Shown piece after piece: positions 11,581 to 24,274 of a stretch of 64,000 nt of DNA. The translations under genes were made by a program, and so were the position numbers. How positions within the stretch are numbered: position 1 is the stretch's first letter; every line of letters starts with the position of its first letter. The notes beneath the pieces were generated by a model. The model had not been told where the DNA came from and did not search any database. It saw only the letters and a list, made by a program, of their open reading frames with translations. This DNA is from Silene conica. Taxonomy: Eukaryota; Streptophyta; Magnoliopsida; Caryophyllales; Caryophyllaceae. The stretch is from positions 70,658,641-70,722,640 of the forward strand of contig CM055313.2 of NCBI GenBank assembly GCA_029255685.2, read 5' to 3'.

Positions 11581-12931
11581 TGTTAGAAACATGATGTTGA
11601 TGATGCCAAGTTACTCCTAATATCTTCTAATGTCTTTCTCTAAGTGTTGTGATTAATAGCAAATGACATCAAGCTCGTGAATGATCAAAGACAATCAAGA
11701 AGAAGTCCCAAGATGCAAGAGCAACAATCTAAGTCGAGTCTAGAATGAGTGTTGTAAGCAAGGTAATTGAGTATACTCATCTAAGTTATTAAGAGTGCAA
11801 AATTTGTGCAACAGTCTTCAGACTGTTGCATAACTGGTGTCTAGTGCTAGCTACGGAGATGATTTTCAAAGAGGTGTTCAAATGTTTGAAATTGTTTTCA
11901 AAATATCAGCTTGTGTTTAAATAATTATTATTTGAATCAAAAATCAGAAAATCAAGTTGAAATCTCATTCAAAAGTGACTTGGTCCTTGTGAAAGTAAAA
12001 TCTTGCTTTATTGCTTTATTTAGTTATGAGAGTTTTTCCATGAGGGAAAGTTGAATGCACTCCACAACTAAATAAGTTCAACATAGAGCATTGTGTAGAT
12101 TGACCAGTCCTTTTCCCCTCTTTGTCAAAACTGATTCACCTTTTACCCATCAAGTAAGGACAATCATGTAGTGGTAAAGGGTGAACAAGGCACATGCTTT
12201 AGGGTTTCAAAGTCCTTGCCTTTCGGCTATATATATGGACTCTTGAGTTCATTTATTGCCAAGACTTTTTAGTGCATTCATTACAACTTTGCAAAAATTG
12301 ATTCATGCTTCATTCTTCAAAGTATATTTACAAATGTTTTTAAGTTTTAAAGTCTTCAAAACAGTTTTAACAAAGACATTATCTCCTAAGCACTAGTTAG
12401 CACTCTTAATGCCTAATGAGTATGTTCAAGGACCTTGTGTTTAGATTTTAAATGAAGTCTTCATGTTCTTAAAAGAGAACCCTTGAGACATGATCCTGTA
12501 AACCAAAGGTAGAACATCAAAAACTCTTAGAGCGGAGTAGCTCTAGGTTTGAGTCAAGTCTTACGAGCGGAGTAGCTCTAAGCATTGCAACCGGAGTAGG
12601 TTGGCGAGTTGTCTTATTGTAATTGTTGTAGTCAAGTTGAGTAACTTCTTCACATTTAATAAGATAACGGTTGGACGTAGGCTCCGAAGTAGGAGCTGAA
12701 CCATTTTTTTTATATCGCATGTTTACATTCTTGCTCAAACTCTTGTACACCTTTCGTATCTTTGCTACTTACGATAACAAGTAGATCTGTGCAACTGTTG
12801 CCTATACTGTTGCTCAGACTCTATCTCTCATTGCTTGTCTCTCAAACGTTCAAGTTTAAATCAGAATTTTTAAAAGGTCACCTAATTCACCATCTCCCCC
12901 TCTTAGGTGTTAAACTCGTTATGACTCTTCA
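11581..12931 (+). repeat. 3' LTR of the copia element (complete, 1351 bp)
   Basis: It runs from TGTTAGAAAC directly after the polypurine tract to TCTTCA. The last 880 bp match the partial 5' LTR at 1-880. The TATA-like core recurs at about 12227-12238. Differences between the LTRs lie at window positions 12, 289, 718, 835, 836 and 870 (left-copy numbering, approximate). Confidence 0.93.
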
Positions 12932-13182
12932 CTCGCTCTTACTTGGGCTTACGAGTGTGGATTTCTCCACATTCATATTGCTTCAGATTGCCAGAGTCTG
13001 ATTTCTCCACATCGGTTAAGGGACGTTGTGGAAGACATTAAACAACTTTTCAGTTTCTTTCATTGTCTTAGTTTTTCGTTTATTCCTAGGAGATTGAACA
13101 AAGTGGCTCATAATCTAGCCATGAAAGCGAATGTCTTGTAAGAGTTTTTCTTTACACCGGGCAAACCAAAAAAAAAAATGGG
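12932..13182 (+). mobile_element. LINE 3'-end relic with RNase H tail and poly(A)
   Basis: Codons ending at the TAA at 13139-13141 read as the C-terminus of a plant LINE RNase H: a DVVEDIKQLF-type helix, then FIPRRLNKVAHNLAMKA, where the HNLA segment matches the usual RxxNxxAHxLA motif. A short 3' UTR and an A-run near 13169-13180 follow. The copia element inserted into this relic, so its upstream part is probably left of the window. Confidence 0.65.
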
Positions 13183-13282
13183 TATGAAGTAGCCAAAAGT
13201 CTGTTCCAACTTAAAAGAGAACAGCTGGAGATCAAAAGTAGGCAAGGATTTGGGGATGATCTTAATATCAAGGGCTTTTATT

Positions 13283-13477
13283 TAGTAAGTCTTGCTTGCG
13301 ACGGGTCGTTATTTGTGACGGATATTTTGTGAGATAAAATGGATACAAAATGAGTTAGTGGAGAAAGGGGACCACATGAATAGTGTTGGAGAGAGAGAAA
13401 AAGTGGGTATTTTGTGAGAGAAAACGGTATCCGTCACAAGCTTGTGACGGATAGTGCCGTTGTAAATAAGAATTTGT
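13283..13477. mobile_element. Small non-autonomous DNA element with 10-bp duplication
   Basis: A 195-bp insert is flanked by ggcttttatt at 13273-13282 and 13478-13487. It contains the words gacggatat and tccgtcacaagcttgtgacggatagtgcc. The terminal inverted repeats are weak, so the class is uncertain; the duplication length suggests a Mutator-like MITE. Confidence 0.6.
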
Positions 13478-13835
13478 GGCTTTTATTAGGGTGAGTCTTA
13501 CACAAATGGGTGATCTTAAATTTATATTTAGCGTAGTCAAACAGGTCCAAAACACATTCCCGACTATTTGTGAAAATACAATGATTAAACAACTTTCCTT
13601 TAAGACGACGGAGTGACCACTGACCGGGTACGAGAAAAGCTCAAACAAAAACATTAAGATATAATTTTTTTTATTTTATTGTGATAATTAACATATTTAA
13701 GATGTAAGTTTATAATTTAAAATATTAGGGTATTAAAATAAAATATTATTTCATATTTTTACAAATTAATTTGTTGGGTTTTATGCAATTGACTTAGTCT
13801 TACCTATCCTAAATATGAAAAAAAAAAAAAACAGT

Positions 13836-14032
13836 GAGTCTCTCTTATGACGGATATATCCGTCATAAAGTTTGTCAAATACACTCACTTGTTTATATAA
13901 GCCAAAAATTAGGGTGCATTGAAAATCACAAATGATTTGTCTTTATTTCCTCAAATGGGTTTTATTTGACCCGTCGCAAGTTTGCGACAGATATTGCCAT
14001 CACAAATGAGAATTTGTGAAAAAACAATTTGT
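13836..14032. repeat. Second dispersed copy related to the gacggat element
   Basis: It begins with a tight palindrome (ttatgacggatatatccgtcataa) and ends in gacagatattgccatcacaaatgagaatttgtg, which parallels the end of the element at 13283-13477. A third, partial relative lies at about 35873-35915 (gacagatagtgcccg...aatgagaatttgtt). Borders are approximate. Confidence 0.5.
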
Positions 14033-15111
14033 GATGACTAAAATCTGAATAAAACAAAACTTAGTAGTTCGGGTGTTAATCATCCTTATCATAATATTTG
14101 CTCCAATCCATCTGCTTCATAGCTCTTCACAAGAACTACAGATTCTAATTCACCACCTCTCCCATTTTGCACCAACTTTATTGTACAAAAAATGAAACCA
14201 CACTCGTAGTTTAATGTCTCCAACTAGACTTATCAATCGTAGAATCTATTTCCACAATTGATCATTGGACTGGGGAAGGTGGTTTTGGAAGTAGCTATAT
14301 AAGGAAGTGATTTTATTTGTAAACTTGGTGGTTGGGTACAGGGGTGGGTAGGTTCTGACTTCTGACGGGCTAGCCGAGAGAACTACGGCCTGAGAGGTGT
14401 CGGTGGCCTCGGGAGTCAACTATGAGTGAGAAATTAAGGTGCGACTAGTGTCAGCTGGTGTCTTGGCAACAAGTAGCTGTGTAAGCTCACAAGTGTTTTA
14501 AGTTGACCTTAAGACTTAAGAGTCACTATATAAAAAAATCACTTCACGGGACAGACCATCCTAAAACAACAGATCAGGCCAGGTTAGGCCAGCCAAGCCC
14601 TATCAACGGGAAAGCCCAGTTAAGGACTGAGTTTCATAGGCTGACCTGATGTGGGCTAGCCCGGCCAACAGCTAGGTCACATACATTACTCGGGTCTCTA
14701 GCATTCTGTGACAAAACCACTACCCTAAATTTTAAAACAAAACCAAAAAAGCAAAAAAACTTAACAGAAAACCGGTCAATTACCCATCAGGCATCGCTTA
14801 GAAATTTATGTTTAGAGAAAAATGAAATTTATCTCCAACAAAACACCTAAAAATACCCAAACAAGCACAAGAACTTGAAAACCACAACTATTATTGCCAA
14901 ACAGAGCACATTGCAATGTAGTCACAACAAACATTAAAACAAACCATTTAATCCCTTGAATCGATAGCACATCTAATTAGGCAAGAGATTTCAAGCTAGA
15001 AACTTCAACTCACCACATGGTCTTAAAATCATTTCTTCCAGTAGGATATACCAATAACCACACTAGACTACTATGCTTCAATTGCACCACGAAATCGTGA
15101 TAATAACGAGA
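14033..15111. other. Intergenic; nothing recognised
   Basis: About 1.1 kb downstream of the eIF5A stop. The part next to the stop (roughly 14850-15111) is presumably 3' UTR of that minus-strand gene. I see no coding region, RNA gene or clear repeat in the remainder. Confidence 0.5.
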
Positions 15112-17368
15112 TTACTTGGCACCACCCACGACTTCCTTGACAGCACAAATCTGCTCTTCTCCCATTGCACACATCACTGACAGAATCTGGTCTTTCCCTG
15201 CTTCAAACCCCTCCTTCAACTGATCACAATCAACAAACTTATAGTGTTAGATAAACCAACGAGAACTAACGCCCAAGTTCCAAGAAAAAAAAATTAAATG
15301 TTAATGAGTAATATAAGATGAGTGAACCCACCTGCTTAGCAAGGGCTTCATCAGAAGGAAGCTTGAGATCATCCTTGGTGTCACCACTGTCAGTCAACAA
15401 GCTCACCTGCATTAGTATTAACGAATTTAAGTACATGTCAACTATTGCTTAAGCAAAAGCATGTGCATAGAATATCTATTTGACTAAGTGTCAAAGACTA
15501 CAATTATAAATCTATTATAATATAATGTAAATACTTACATAATAGTAACAAGAGTAATTGAAGTGAAACTTGAAAATTTGTTTATTATGTCAAGAATTAT
15601 AAGACTTGATTGGGAATGGAAAAGCCTATATTTCCAAATTGCATTAGACTAATTAAACTAACATTGGTACATAAATAATAATCAGCTTATTAAGCGTTCA
15701 AGAATCAAAGACAAAACAAATACGATGATGATTTGGTGATTGGTTGCTGCTATGAACTTGATTGGTGCCTTTTGCTTAGAATATTTACATTGTTTTCAAA
15801 GGGGGCAAAAAATAAATAAGGTGATTATTGATGAGTGGAAGTTTAATGATTTTAAGCATATGTCAAATTAGTATTTTGCGGGATGGTTTGACAGTACATA
15901 GTGGGAGGTCAACCCATTTAACATTTCAACATCCCCGATTGTTCTCTTATAGGCCCCTCTAATTTCAACCGTCTTCTTTTGGGAAACTTACCGGAGAATT
16001 TGTGAAGCTACTTATCGTTTAGTGAAGGAACAAATTATAGACTACAGGATGATAAGCAATAGCTTCAATGTATCAACAAACAGTAGCTTGGAACCAGGAG
16101 ATCACTTACAAAGCCATCTTCAGTAATGTCAAGCAGCTGGTAGTCAACACGGTTGACATGTGGAACCTGCATAAACAGAAAAATCGTCAACATTCAAGAG
16201 ATACCTTGAGATTCGCATCATGTCAACAAACAATGGGAAGACATGAAAAGCTCCCTACATCACAATTGTGAGATGAAGGCACAATATCTTCCAGCTTCTT
16301 TCCAGTGAAGATGTCAAGAGCAACAAAGTGACATTTAGCATGTCCGTGTTTGCCGGTCTTAGAGGTGGAAACCTCAACTACCTGCATGAAACACAATACA
16401 AACATTTCAGTGAACTTGTAATCAATTACTGTAGTCTGTAACACAATGAGCGCACTAGTCAGCAGTAACCAGAAATTTAAAAAGCAACTATGCCATCAGT
16501 GCCAAAATGCAGAAACCCAAGAGAACAATTCTCATACACTGTCACATTAGTCGTGATCAGAGTTAAACCACAACCACAATCTGCATAATTTCTAATCCAA
16601 TAATACAGCACAATTGCTAACAAGAGTTGTACTCTGTGTAGTTTACCCCTCGTAGAACAATTCCATAAACCCATACAAATAAAAAGAAATTAACACCATT
16701 ATTGCACAAAACACAACATGCAAATCCACCCAAAATCGAAACCTGCCTCACTTACAAAAGTGAAATCATCTAAAAAATACGATCAGTCATTCAGTCCATT
16801 GCCCGCAATTCCCGCAAACATAACCAAAATAACAACCAATAACAACACCACTACCCCAGTTCCTAAATGGAAACGGCAATAAGATTGTGGGTTAGGGGGT
16901 CGGATGCAAGCAACCTTACCCCTACCACTGCGTTATCAATACAAATAGGTTTTTTCCTGAACGACATAAAAGGCCAAAATGGAAATTCCTTAGAGATACT
17001 TCACAATAGAAAAAAAGTGCAACCACCTTAGCGTGCTCTCGGATTAATCTCAAATACATCCGAATAACTCCAACAAAATGAACAAATCATACCCAACAAA
17101 TAAAACCCTAGTTCTTAAAACACAATCAACCCAAATAAAACCACAATTAACAGATCTGGACAACTTAGATTTACTATAAAAATAATTAAACAAACAAACC
17201 CACAAAAATTGAATCAGAATACGAAGAATTTAGCATAAATTTAACCTTGCAAGGGCGATTCTTGATGACTATGTGACCACTTTTGCGGATAGTACCAGCT
17301 TGTTGAGGATAAGTCTTGGATGCTCCGGCGTCGGCTGATGATTCGAAGTGATGATCGTCGTCCGACAT
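15112..17368 (-). CDS. eIF5A: Eukaryotic translation initiation factor 5A, five exons
   Basis: eIF5A binds the ribosome and promotes peptide bond formation at difficult motifs and termination. It is active only after a lysine is converted to hypusine by deoxyhypusine synthase and hydroxylase. Exons on the minus strand are 17368-17246, 16381-16259, 16166-16110, 15406-15332 and 15219-15112. All introns are GT-AG, all junctions fall between codons, and the total is 161 residues, normal for plants. The start [20 protein letters not shown] is the conserved plant N-terminus. Exon 2 carries the hypusination loop [12 protein letters not shown], with the modified lysine at residue 52 in GKHG. Exon 5 ends in [15 protein letters not shown]. 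No stop or frameshift interrupts it, so the gene looks functional. It is isolated between transposon relics and shares no promoter with a neighbour. Confidence 0.96.
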
Positions 17369-17454
17369 TTTCTTATTTCTCTCTTAATTAAATGGATTGA
17401 TTTTTGGAGAAGGGGAAGAAATAAGTGAAGAGGAAAACTGGGGATTTTGGAACG

Positions 17455-17463
17455 TTTTATAAT
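17455..17463 (-). promoter_or_regulatory. Possible TATA box of eIF5A
   Basis: On the minus strand ATTATAAAA lies about 90 bp upstream of the eIF5A ATG and is followed by a CT-rich leader, a common arrangement in highly expressed plant translation genes. Assigned from position and sequence only. Confidence 0.4.
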
Positions 17464-17654
17464 GACATGTGTTGTTGGGCTGAGAAAATTTTTAATCTAG
17501 GGTTTTTAGTTTCAACACTAGTCCACCCCAGAAAATGGGTGGTTTTTTTTTTTGTTTTTTTATTTTTTCAAATTTTCTGTGTTGTGGGCCGTGGCTCCTC
17601 TTCATCTATTTCTAAGGTTTATTCTACATTGATTCTTATGTGGTACTTTGATCC

Positions 17655-17790
17655 GGTTTTAAAAGTATTTGTCGAATTATGACTATAGATATCAAATTTA
17701 GAAATCTGGTTTTAAAAGTATTTGTCGAATTATGTCTATAGATATCAAATTTAGAAATCTGGTTTTAAAAGTATTTGTCGAATTATGTTC
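17655..17790 (+). repeat. 53-bp tandem repeat
   Basis: Two full copies (17655-17707 and 17708-17760, one mismatch) and a partial third start with ggttttaaaagtatttgtcg. They lie about 190 bp beyond the presumed eIF5A promoter. Confidence 0.92.
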
Positions 17791-18122
17791 TTTGTAAAAA
17801 TACATGAGTGTGTTTTATAGGGTGAAGTTATAATGCTGAAAAACGACTTTAAGTATCTATTTAGACTTGTGTTTCAAGTGTTTTTCCAACTAAATAAATA
17901 GAAGCCGAGTCAAACGCTACTTTTTAAAAAATAAAAAACTAATTTTAATAAGCAAAAATTGTAAAATTGAGAGCATGTTTGACGTAGATTGCTAAAAATG
18001 AGTTTTTGTTTTTACAGCTTAATTTTTTAAATGTAGTTTCCAAGAATCAGAAACACCAAATTGTTGCTTTTATTTTTACGAGAAAAAAGAGGATATTAAA
18101 TTATTTTCAACTTTTAAATAAA

Positions 18123-18157
18123 CTAGTTTTCAACCCGTGCAAAATTGCACGGGTATG
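18123..18157 (-). repeat. Helitron-like 3' end
   Basis: Read on the minus strand this is a GC hairpin (acccgtgcaattttgcacgggt) followed after five bases by CTAG and a T, the standard Helitron 3' terminus. A matching 5' end is not identified; a degenerate hairpin without CTAG lies at 19982-20003. Confidence 0.55.
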
Positions 18158-18602
18158 TTTTTTAGAATATTGATATAATGATTAATATATAAAATATATA
18201 AGTTATAATACCCGCAATGAACCTGATAACAAAACGGACTCGCAAGAAGAAAAACTAACTAATTAAATACCTTTGTTGTCATAATATATTGTCGAAATAT
18301 ATTTTTCCACAACTTACTAAATCTTTGCCACTGAATATTAGATTTTGCCACAAATATTGTGACATTTATTAATGTTTTGTCACAATTATTGTTAATATAA
18401 TTGTTGTTTTATTTTTTTATTATGTAATTAATTTAATCTAAAAAAATTATCAAAATAAATACTTTTAAATTTTTATTTGTAAATTATAATTTAAAATAAA
18501 TTGGATGATTATCATTGTTTTGAAAAACTATGGTGACAATTAATTTTTTGTTTAATACTATTATTTATATATATATATAGAATTGCGATCATATGAAAAC
18601 CA

Positions 18603-18711
<109 letters not shown>

Positions 18712-18952
18712 GGTGAGGTTTACGATTTTAAATGAGCATTGAGGTCTTCATAACAACCGTCGGATCCAAGCTGTGGATACCTGAGAGTTGGGCGGCTAAA
18801 TAAGGGCAAAAGAGTAATTTCAAACGCGTTATATATAAACTCTATTTTCTGATCCTCTGACAACTTTCTTTCTCCCTCTCTCTTCTCCGTTGTTTATCCC
18901 TCTTTCTTCTCCGCCGGACATTCATTCTCACTTATCCTTCTGATTATTTTCA

Positions 18953-19838
18953 ATGGATTCTGAACACACGGATGCAGGTATTGCTCTTTCCTTTTTTACT
19001 TTTGTCGTTGTTTCCATGAATTTTCCGATCGATCTCAACAAATACCGTTCCTTTCTACTTTTAATTTGTTGATTCCGAAAACAATCATTGATTCGTTGAT
19101 TCGTTGATTTGTTGATTCGTTGCTTTTCGCTTTTAATTGAACAAGAGTTAGGCTAATTTTCACTTTTAAATTTGTTGATTCGTTGTTTTTCGCTTTTTAA
19201 TTGAACAAGAGTTAGGCTAATTTCCACTTTTTAATTTGGTGATTCGTTGCTTTTCGCTCAAAAAAATATGTTTTTTTTTGCTTTCCTCGTACTGTATGTT
19301 CAATTTCGTTCTACATATTAGGTTTCACTTCGATTTCCTGTATTTTTGTTTATTTTCTCTCAATCGATTATGTTTCCTTTATATTTTCTTTAATTTATTG
19401 TTTTTTCGAGCGAAAATTAGGTTCCCTATCTCCATTATTGTAACTTATTGCTCTTTGATTTCACATTTTGTCATTAATCTCTTTAGTTGTCTGACATGTT
19501 CATGTTTCAATTAAAAATTAGGTTAATTCTGCTGTTTCTTCATGTATTTACTGCTTTTCAACTTGAAATTAGTTTTAATTTCTTGTTCGTTTATTTTAGC
19601 ACACTCTAATTGCCAATTCAATTATTTCGCTTTCTTCTCCTACCAATAATCTTATTTCATCAATTTAATTACAGAGCCTAGTTCTACTGTCACAACAGTC
19701 CATATCAGTCCATTGGCACAACACCCATCTTGTTCAAACCCGCACCCAAATAATAAACTTCTTTTGTCTTACACACCTAATGGCAGTGAGCAGTGTATTC
19801 GGGTTGTTGATGTCAGTTTCAAACCTACTCACTTTTAA
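18953..19838 (+). pseudogene. Two-exon gene fragment, possibly FAR1-related N-terminus
   Basis: A pyrimidine-rich leader precedes an ATG at 18953. Exon 1 (18953-18977) encodes MDSEHTDA and ends at a GT donor in phase 1. Exon 2 follows an AG acceptor (19675-19838), restores the frame with a Glu codon, and runs 54 codons to a TAA (including CIRVVDVSFKP) before low-complexity DNA. The spliced product of about 62 residues is too short for a known complete family. The acidic start and the VVDVSFKP segment are reminiscent of the region before the FAR1 DNA-binding domain, and the flanking block resembles ends of Mutator/FAR1-like elements. That link is a guess. It is most likely a truncated or captured fragment. 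Confidence 0.35.
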
Positions 19839-20094
19839 GTTTAATTTTTTTAACCTTGTGCTTCAATTTGGTTTTAATGTTATGGATTTTTTAGTATTTT
19901 TTTAAATAATAATGACAACGTGACTTAAAAAGTAAATGGTTAAATATAATGATTAGTCTTACCTTTTTAAAATGTAAACCAACTCGTACAATTTTGCACG
20001 AGTATGTTCAAAAACATTGATATAATGATTCATACTTAATAACATTAACCAAAGTAAATGAATATTTTATACTATGTTTCTTTTATAATGATAA

Positions 20095-21136
20095 TTAGTT
20101 AAAACACGTGCAAAAAGTTTATCGATCGAAACTTACACATGTTTTAAGTTCGTGAAAAAATACACGAATGCAGTATTAGAACATGGATATAAAATATTAA
20201 ACTAAATGTATGGAAAATAAAAAATATAATATCTGAAAATGTAAATATCGCAATAAAATAAAACAATTATCAAAATTTAAAGGTTTAGAATACGATTAAA
20301 ATAACATAAAATCAACTAAAACAGTCTAAATGTTGTTCCAAATAATGGAAAACTTCATGATAGACTACATTGTTTGTTATATAAATTATCAACAATGATT
20401 TAATACACAAACAAATATGATTAAATATATTCATTTTTTTTTATGCTCAAAAGTTTAGGTTAAGAGTAGGCCTTAACCATTCCAAGGCAGATTGCCTACC
20501 AACAGGGATATATTTTAACTCAATGTGAATCGATTTCAGGGCCAAAAGGTGAATTCTTTACCATTGGGGTCAACCCATGTTGGTATGATTAAATATATTC
20601 ATGACGTACGTAATAACCATTTTTTAAAAAAAAAAATTAAAATTCTAATATTATGCATTTACAGTTAATTTATAGTTGCATTTAGTATTTAATATTTAAT
20701 TTTTTGGATAAATTGATAGTTTATTATCCAATAACTTTAGTCAAATACTGCGATTTTTCTAACAACATTGATTTTTATCAATTGTTATAATTTTTTCTAC
20801 TTTATTTTTATTTTTATCATGATTTATTATTTTAGTTTAAAATTTAGTGGAAATTTTAATTAATGAATATAATTTATTGTGATTTATTATTGTAGTTAAA
20901 AGATGGACTGAATTATTTTCGCTTTAAATTATTCGTTATTCGTTATTCATTAATATTTACGTACAAAACATATACGTAAACATTTACGTACAAAACATAA
21001 ACATAGTGGTTTTTTAGTTATTAATTCCATATTATTTGTCGTGGGTACCACATTTTATGTAAAAAAAAAAAAAAATTGTATGTGATGACGTGGATAAAAA
21101 AATGATTTAAATGTTATTGTATTTATATAGATAAGA
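20095..21136 (-). mobile_element. Non-autonomous Helitron, about 1.04 kb
   Basis: On the minus strand the 5' end reads TCTTATCTATATAAATAC, followed within 60 bp by CCACGTCATC, and is preceded by A. The other end reads CTAA followed by T at 20094. An A-to-T insertion site and 5' TC/3' CTRR are Helitron hallmarks. It contains the SINE at 20435-20583. The segment 21140-21518 to its right is a second, partial copy of the same sequence (compare 20200-20790), cut by the gypsy LTR at 21519. Confidence 0.55.
20435..20583 (-). mobile_element. SINE-like retroposon, 149 bp
   Basis: It is flanked by a 19-bp direct duplication, tatgattaaatatattcat, at 20416-20434 and 20584-20602. A T-run at its left end (an A-tail on the minus strand) and the tRNA-like word aatggtaaag near its 5' end point to a tRNA-derived SINE. 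It has no coding capacity. Confidence 0.75.
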
Positions 21137-21518
21137 TAAACGGAAAATAATCAATATCTAAAAATAAAATATGCTAAAAAATAAAAAGAATTATCAAAAT
21201 TTGAAAGGTTTACATTATGATTCAAGAAACATAATTATAAAATTAACTGAAAAGTCTAAATATCATTCCAAATATTGAAAAATTTCATGTTAGACTATAT
21301 TAGTTGTTATATTTAATATCAACAATTTGAATATATTCATGACTTACGTAATAACTTATTTTTTTTTATTTTCTAAAAACTAAAATTCTAATATTTTGTA
21401 TTTATAGTCAATATATTATATATAGTTCTATTAAGTATTTGGTATTTTAAAATTTTGATAAATTGTTTTTTATTATCTAATAACTTTAGTCAAATACTGT
21501 AAATTTTGTAATAACATT

Positions 21519-23847
21519 TGTAATACCTCGTGTTTTTATTATAATATCTAGTAATTATATTGACGTGTTTGATAATATTTGATTAGTTTATATTCGATAA
21601 TTAATTTATCGAATACGTGTTTTTATATTTTATATGTTATTAGTGTAATGTCGGGTTTTAGTGTTAGTTAATATATCGTGTTTTAAGTACACGATTGGGC
21701 CTCGATTTGCGTGCAACTAAACAGCCCATATCAACAATCACACAATTTAACACAAACGTTCAACACTTGCTTCATGCCGCCTTATAAAACCCCTTCCCCA
21801 ACCGTACTCTTGACCTAATCGACACTCAACTCACTCACAACCTTGCTGCCGCCACATCTGGGATTACAAATAAGGGTTTTAGAGTGGTTCGTTTACGCCA
21901 GGAAAAGGGTATGTTGCTATCGCTGTTTATCGCAGTTTCCGTGTTCCTCTCAATTCGCAATCTATACATCGTGTAATCATGCTATATTTTTGATATTGTT
22001 ATGAAATGATAATCTCGGATGTACAATAATTGTATGTTGATCATAGTGAGGTTGTCGTTGACCATCTAGGACCGTCATATTTGGTGGTTTTGGTAGCATG
22101 TGTCAGTTGTATTACTTTCGTTTTCAGAACAGCGTCCCTGAACATGAACCTTTGTACCGTAATTCGATTTATATTCTATTTTACAATTATTATGAGTGTT
22201 AGAGTACTTTGTAAGGTGGTAGTCAGGGTGTGTGAATGGCGGTTATCACGGTGAGTCTTGATGGTGTGTGTCGTTTTTATGGAGGGGTCCGTTTTGGTTG
22301 TTTGTCACGATTAAAACAGAGTAATTTGGTGGTGCTGGGTTTGTATACGGTTGTTGGTGTCGTGAGTGGTGGCCGACGACCACTGTCTTCCTCCCTGGAA
22401 CCACCGCGGCTCAGAGGCGAGCCTGGTGATGCCAGTGAGGAAGTCAAGGGTTGCAACTGGTGCCGAGGGCGATGTTTGTCGGGGTTGTTGGTCATGGTTG
22501 GACTGTCACTATTGGGCTGTTGCGTTTAGTTTTTTTTTTATTTTGTTAAAATATCTATTGCTTATTATTAGTAATATATATGGCATGGTAATATTACTAA
22601 TTTTATTATTATTAACATTGATAGTGTTATTACTAGCATATTATTATTATATGATAATAATATTTTAGTTGTGTTATTATTAGTATTATGATGGTTATAA
22701 TTATATGACAATGCTATTAATATGGAAATTATCATTTATGTATATTATGATTATTATTATGTATACTATGGTTGTTGTTTTTAAATTAGTAATAATTGAC
22801 TTTGTGATTTTATGCCATAATTATAATTAGTAAGTCTATTAATAGTAAGTTTGCATTTGGTTAATGATAATTTATATGTAAAAGTAGTTAAGGATAAATA
22901 GGTATGTATAAGGATATGTTTGGACGTGTATGTGTTTAATATCTGTTATGAGCAAACCATTTACGAATATGATTGAGTAATTAATTTAGTAGTGTTGCTT
23001 GTATGGATAGAATTTAATAGTAAGTAATGTTTATAGGAATGGAATTCGAGGTGGAATATTTCTAGATGGTGTTTTCTTTGTAGAGTTGACATTCCAGGTA
23101 GGATACACTGATACCGTATTCTATGATGTGATATGAATGGATGAATATAATATGTGTTATGGATGCAAGCATGTTTTATATGTGGATGACGTTAAGTATT
23201 GGTTATTTAATATTGCATTCATAAGCATATCATTTGCATTATTGAGAAGGAGGTGATGGATATTGTTTTGATATAAAGCCCAGGGTTGTCTGTAGGCCAG
23301 GCCTGGTGTCTTCAGCTTTTATGCTGGAAATCGACGACGGTCGATGATACTCTGCCGGGAGGTTCGGTGTGGGTTGGTGTTTCGGGTTATGATGGGTGTT
23401 TCGGGTTGTGATTGATTGAGCTCAGAGGAGGTATGGCATTTGCATATTAATTTTATTGTTGCATTATTTAATATTGTGTTATCCTACACAACCGCGAGGT
23501 TGACAGTGTATTCGTATTCACCTAGTATGATCCGGAATGGGGAGTAGACTTTTCAGGTCAGAGACAGATGGATTAGGAACTGGGGCTTGGAGAGAGACAT
23601 GGATTTGACTTACTTAGCTATAATTCACATAGTCTCACTTGTATTAGTTCATTTGTTACATTTCTGTTGTTTTGGGAGTTTGGTTTTGGTTTGTACTTGT
23701 AGCAGTTTTCAGACTATCCTTTAATACTTTAAAGTACTGTTTTTCTTTCACTATGATTATCTACTGCCCTGGTTTAACCAGGATGGTAACAGTCTCATTT
23801 ACTCTGGAAGTCCTAGTACAGGCTCCTAGGTAAATGAGGGTGTTACA
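21519..23847 (+). repeat. 5' LTR of the gypsy element (2329 bp)
   Basis: Begins TGTAATACCTCGTG and ends GAGGGTGTTACA, four bases before the primer site. It shares its 3' terminal region with the solo LTR at 8400-10605. Short GC-rich open frames inside it (22030-22668) have no recognisable domain. Confidence 0.9.
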
Positions 23848-23850
23848 AAG

Positions 23851-23862
23851 TGGTATCAGAGC
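23851..23862 (+). promoter_or_regulatory. Primer binding site of the gypsy element
   Basis: TGGTATCAGAGC lies just after the LTR, complementary to the 3' end of initiator tRNA-Met. Confidence 0.92.
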
Positions 23863-24070
23863 GAACGATGCTCAGGCCTAAACTAAATGAATAATAATGA
23901 ACATAGGAAGAGTCTAATAAGATGAACCTCATGCTAGTAACTGTTAGGAGCCCATGGGATTTGGGATGAGTTAGGGGCCCCTCAAGCCAAGCCACTGGCC
24001 CTTTCAGTCTAACCTGGTTACCCTTGAGAGGTGTAGAGTGTGGGTAGTATAGAATAAAGGAAGAGACCCA

Positions 24071-24274
<204 letters not shown>

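Larger units (their letters stand above)
1..12931 (+). mobile_element. SIRE/Maximus-like Ty1/copia LTR retrotransposon, 5' end outside window
   Basis: Two direct long terminal repeats bracket a tRNA-Met-type primer site, gag, a copia-order pol (protease, integrase, reverse transcriptase, RNase H), an additional long ORF3 and a polypurine tract. The domain order INT before RT is diagnostic of Ty1/copia. The long LTR (1351 bp), large gag with coiled coil and extra ORF downstream of RNase H fit the SIRE/Maximus lineage. The first 471 bp of the 5' LTR lie outside the window. gag, pol and ORF3 all carry stops or frameshifts, and ORF3 also carries two later insertions nearby, so this copy is not autonomous. 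The right target duplication should begin at 12932 (ctcgc), but the left copy is not visible. Confidence 0.93.

Noticed and set aside
22030-22668. Open frames in the GC-richer middle of the gypsy LTR
   Set aside because: They overlap on both strands, have no domain, and lie within an LTR.
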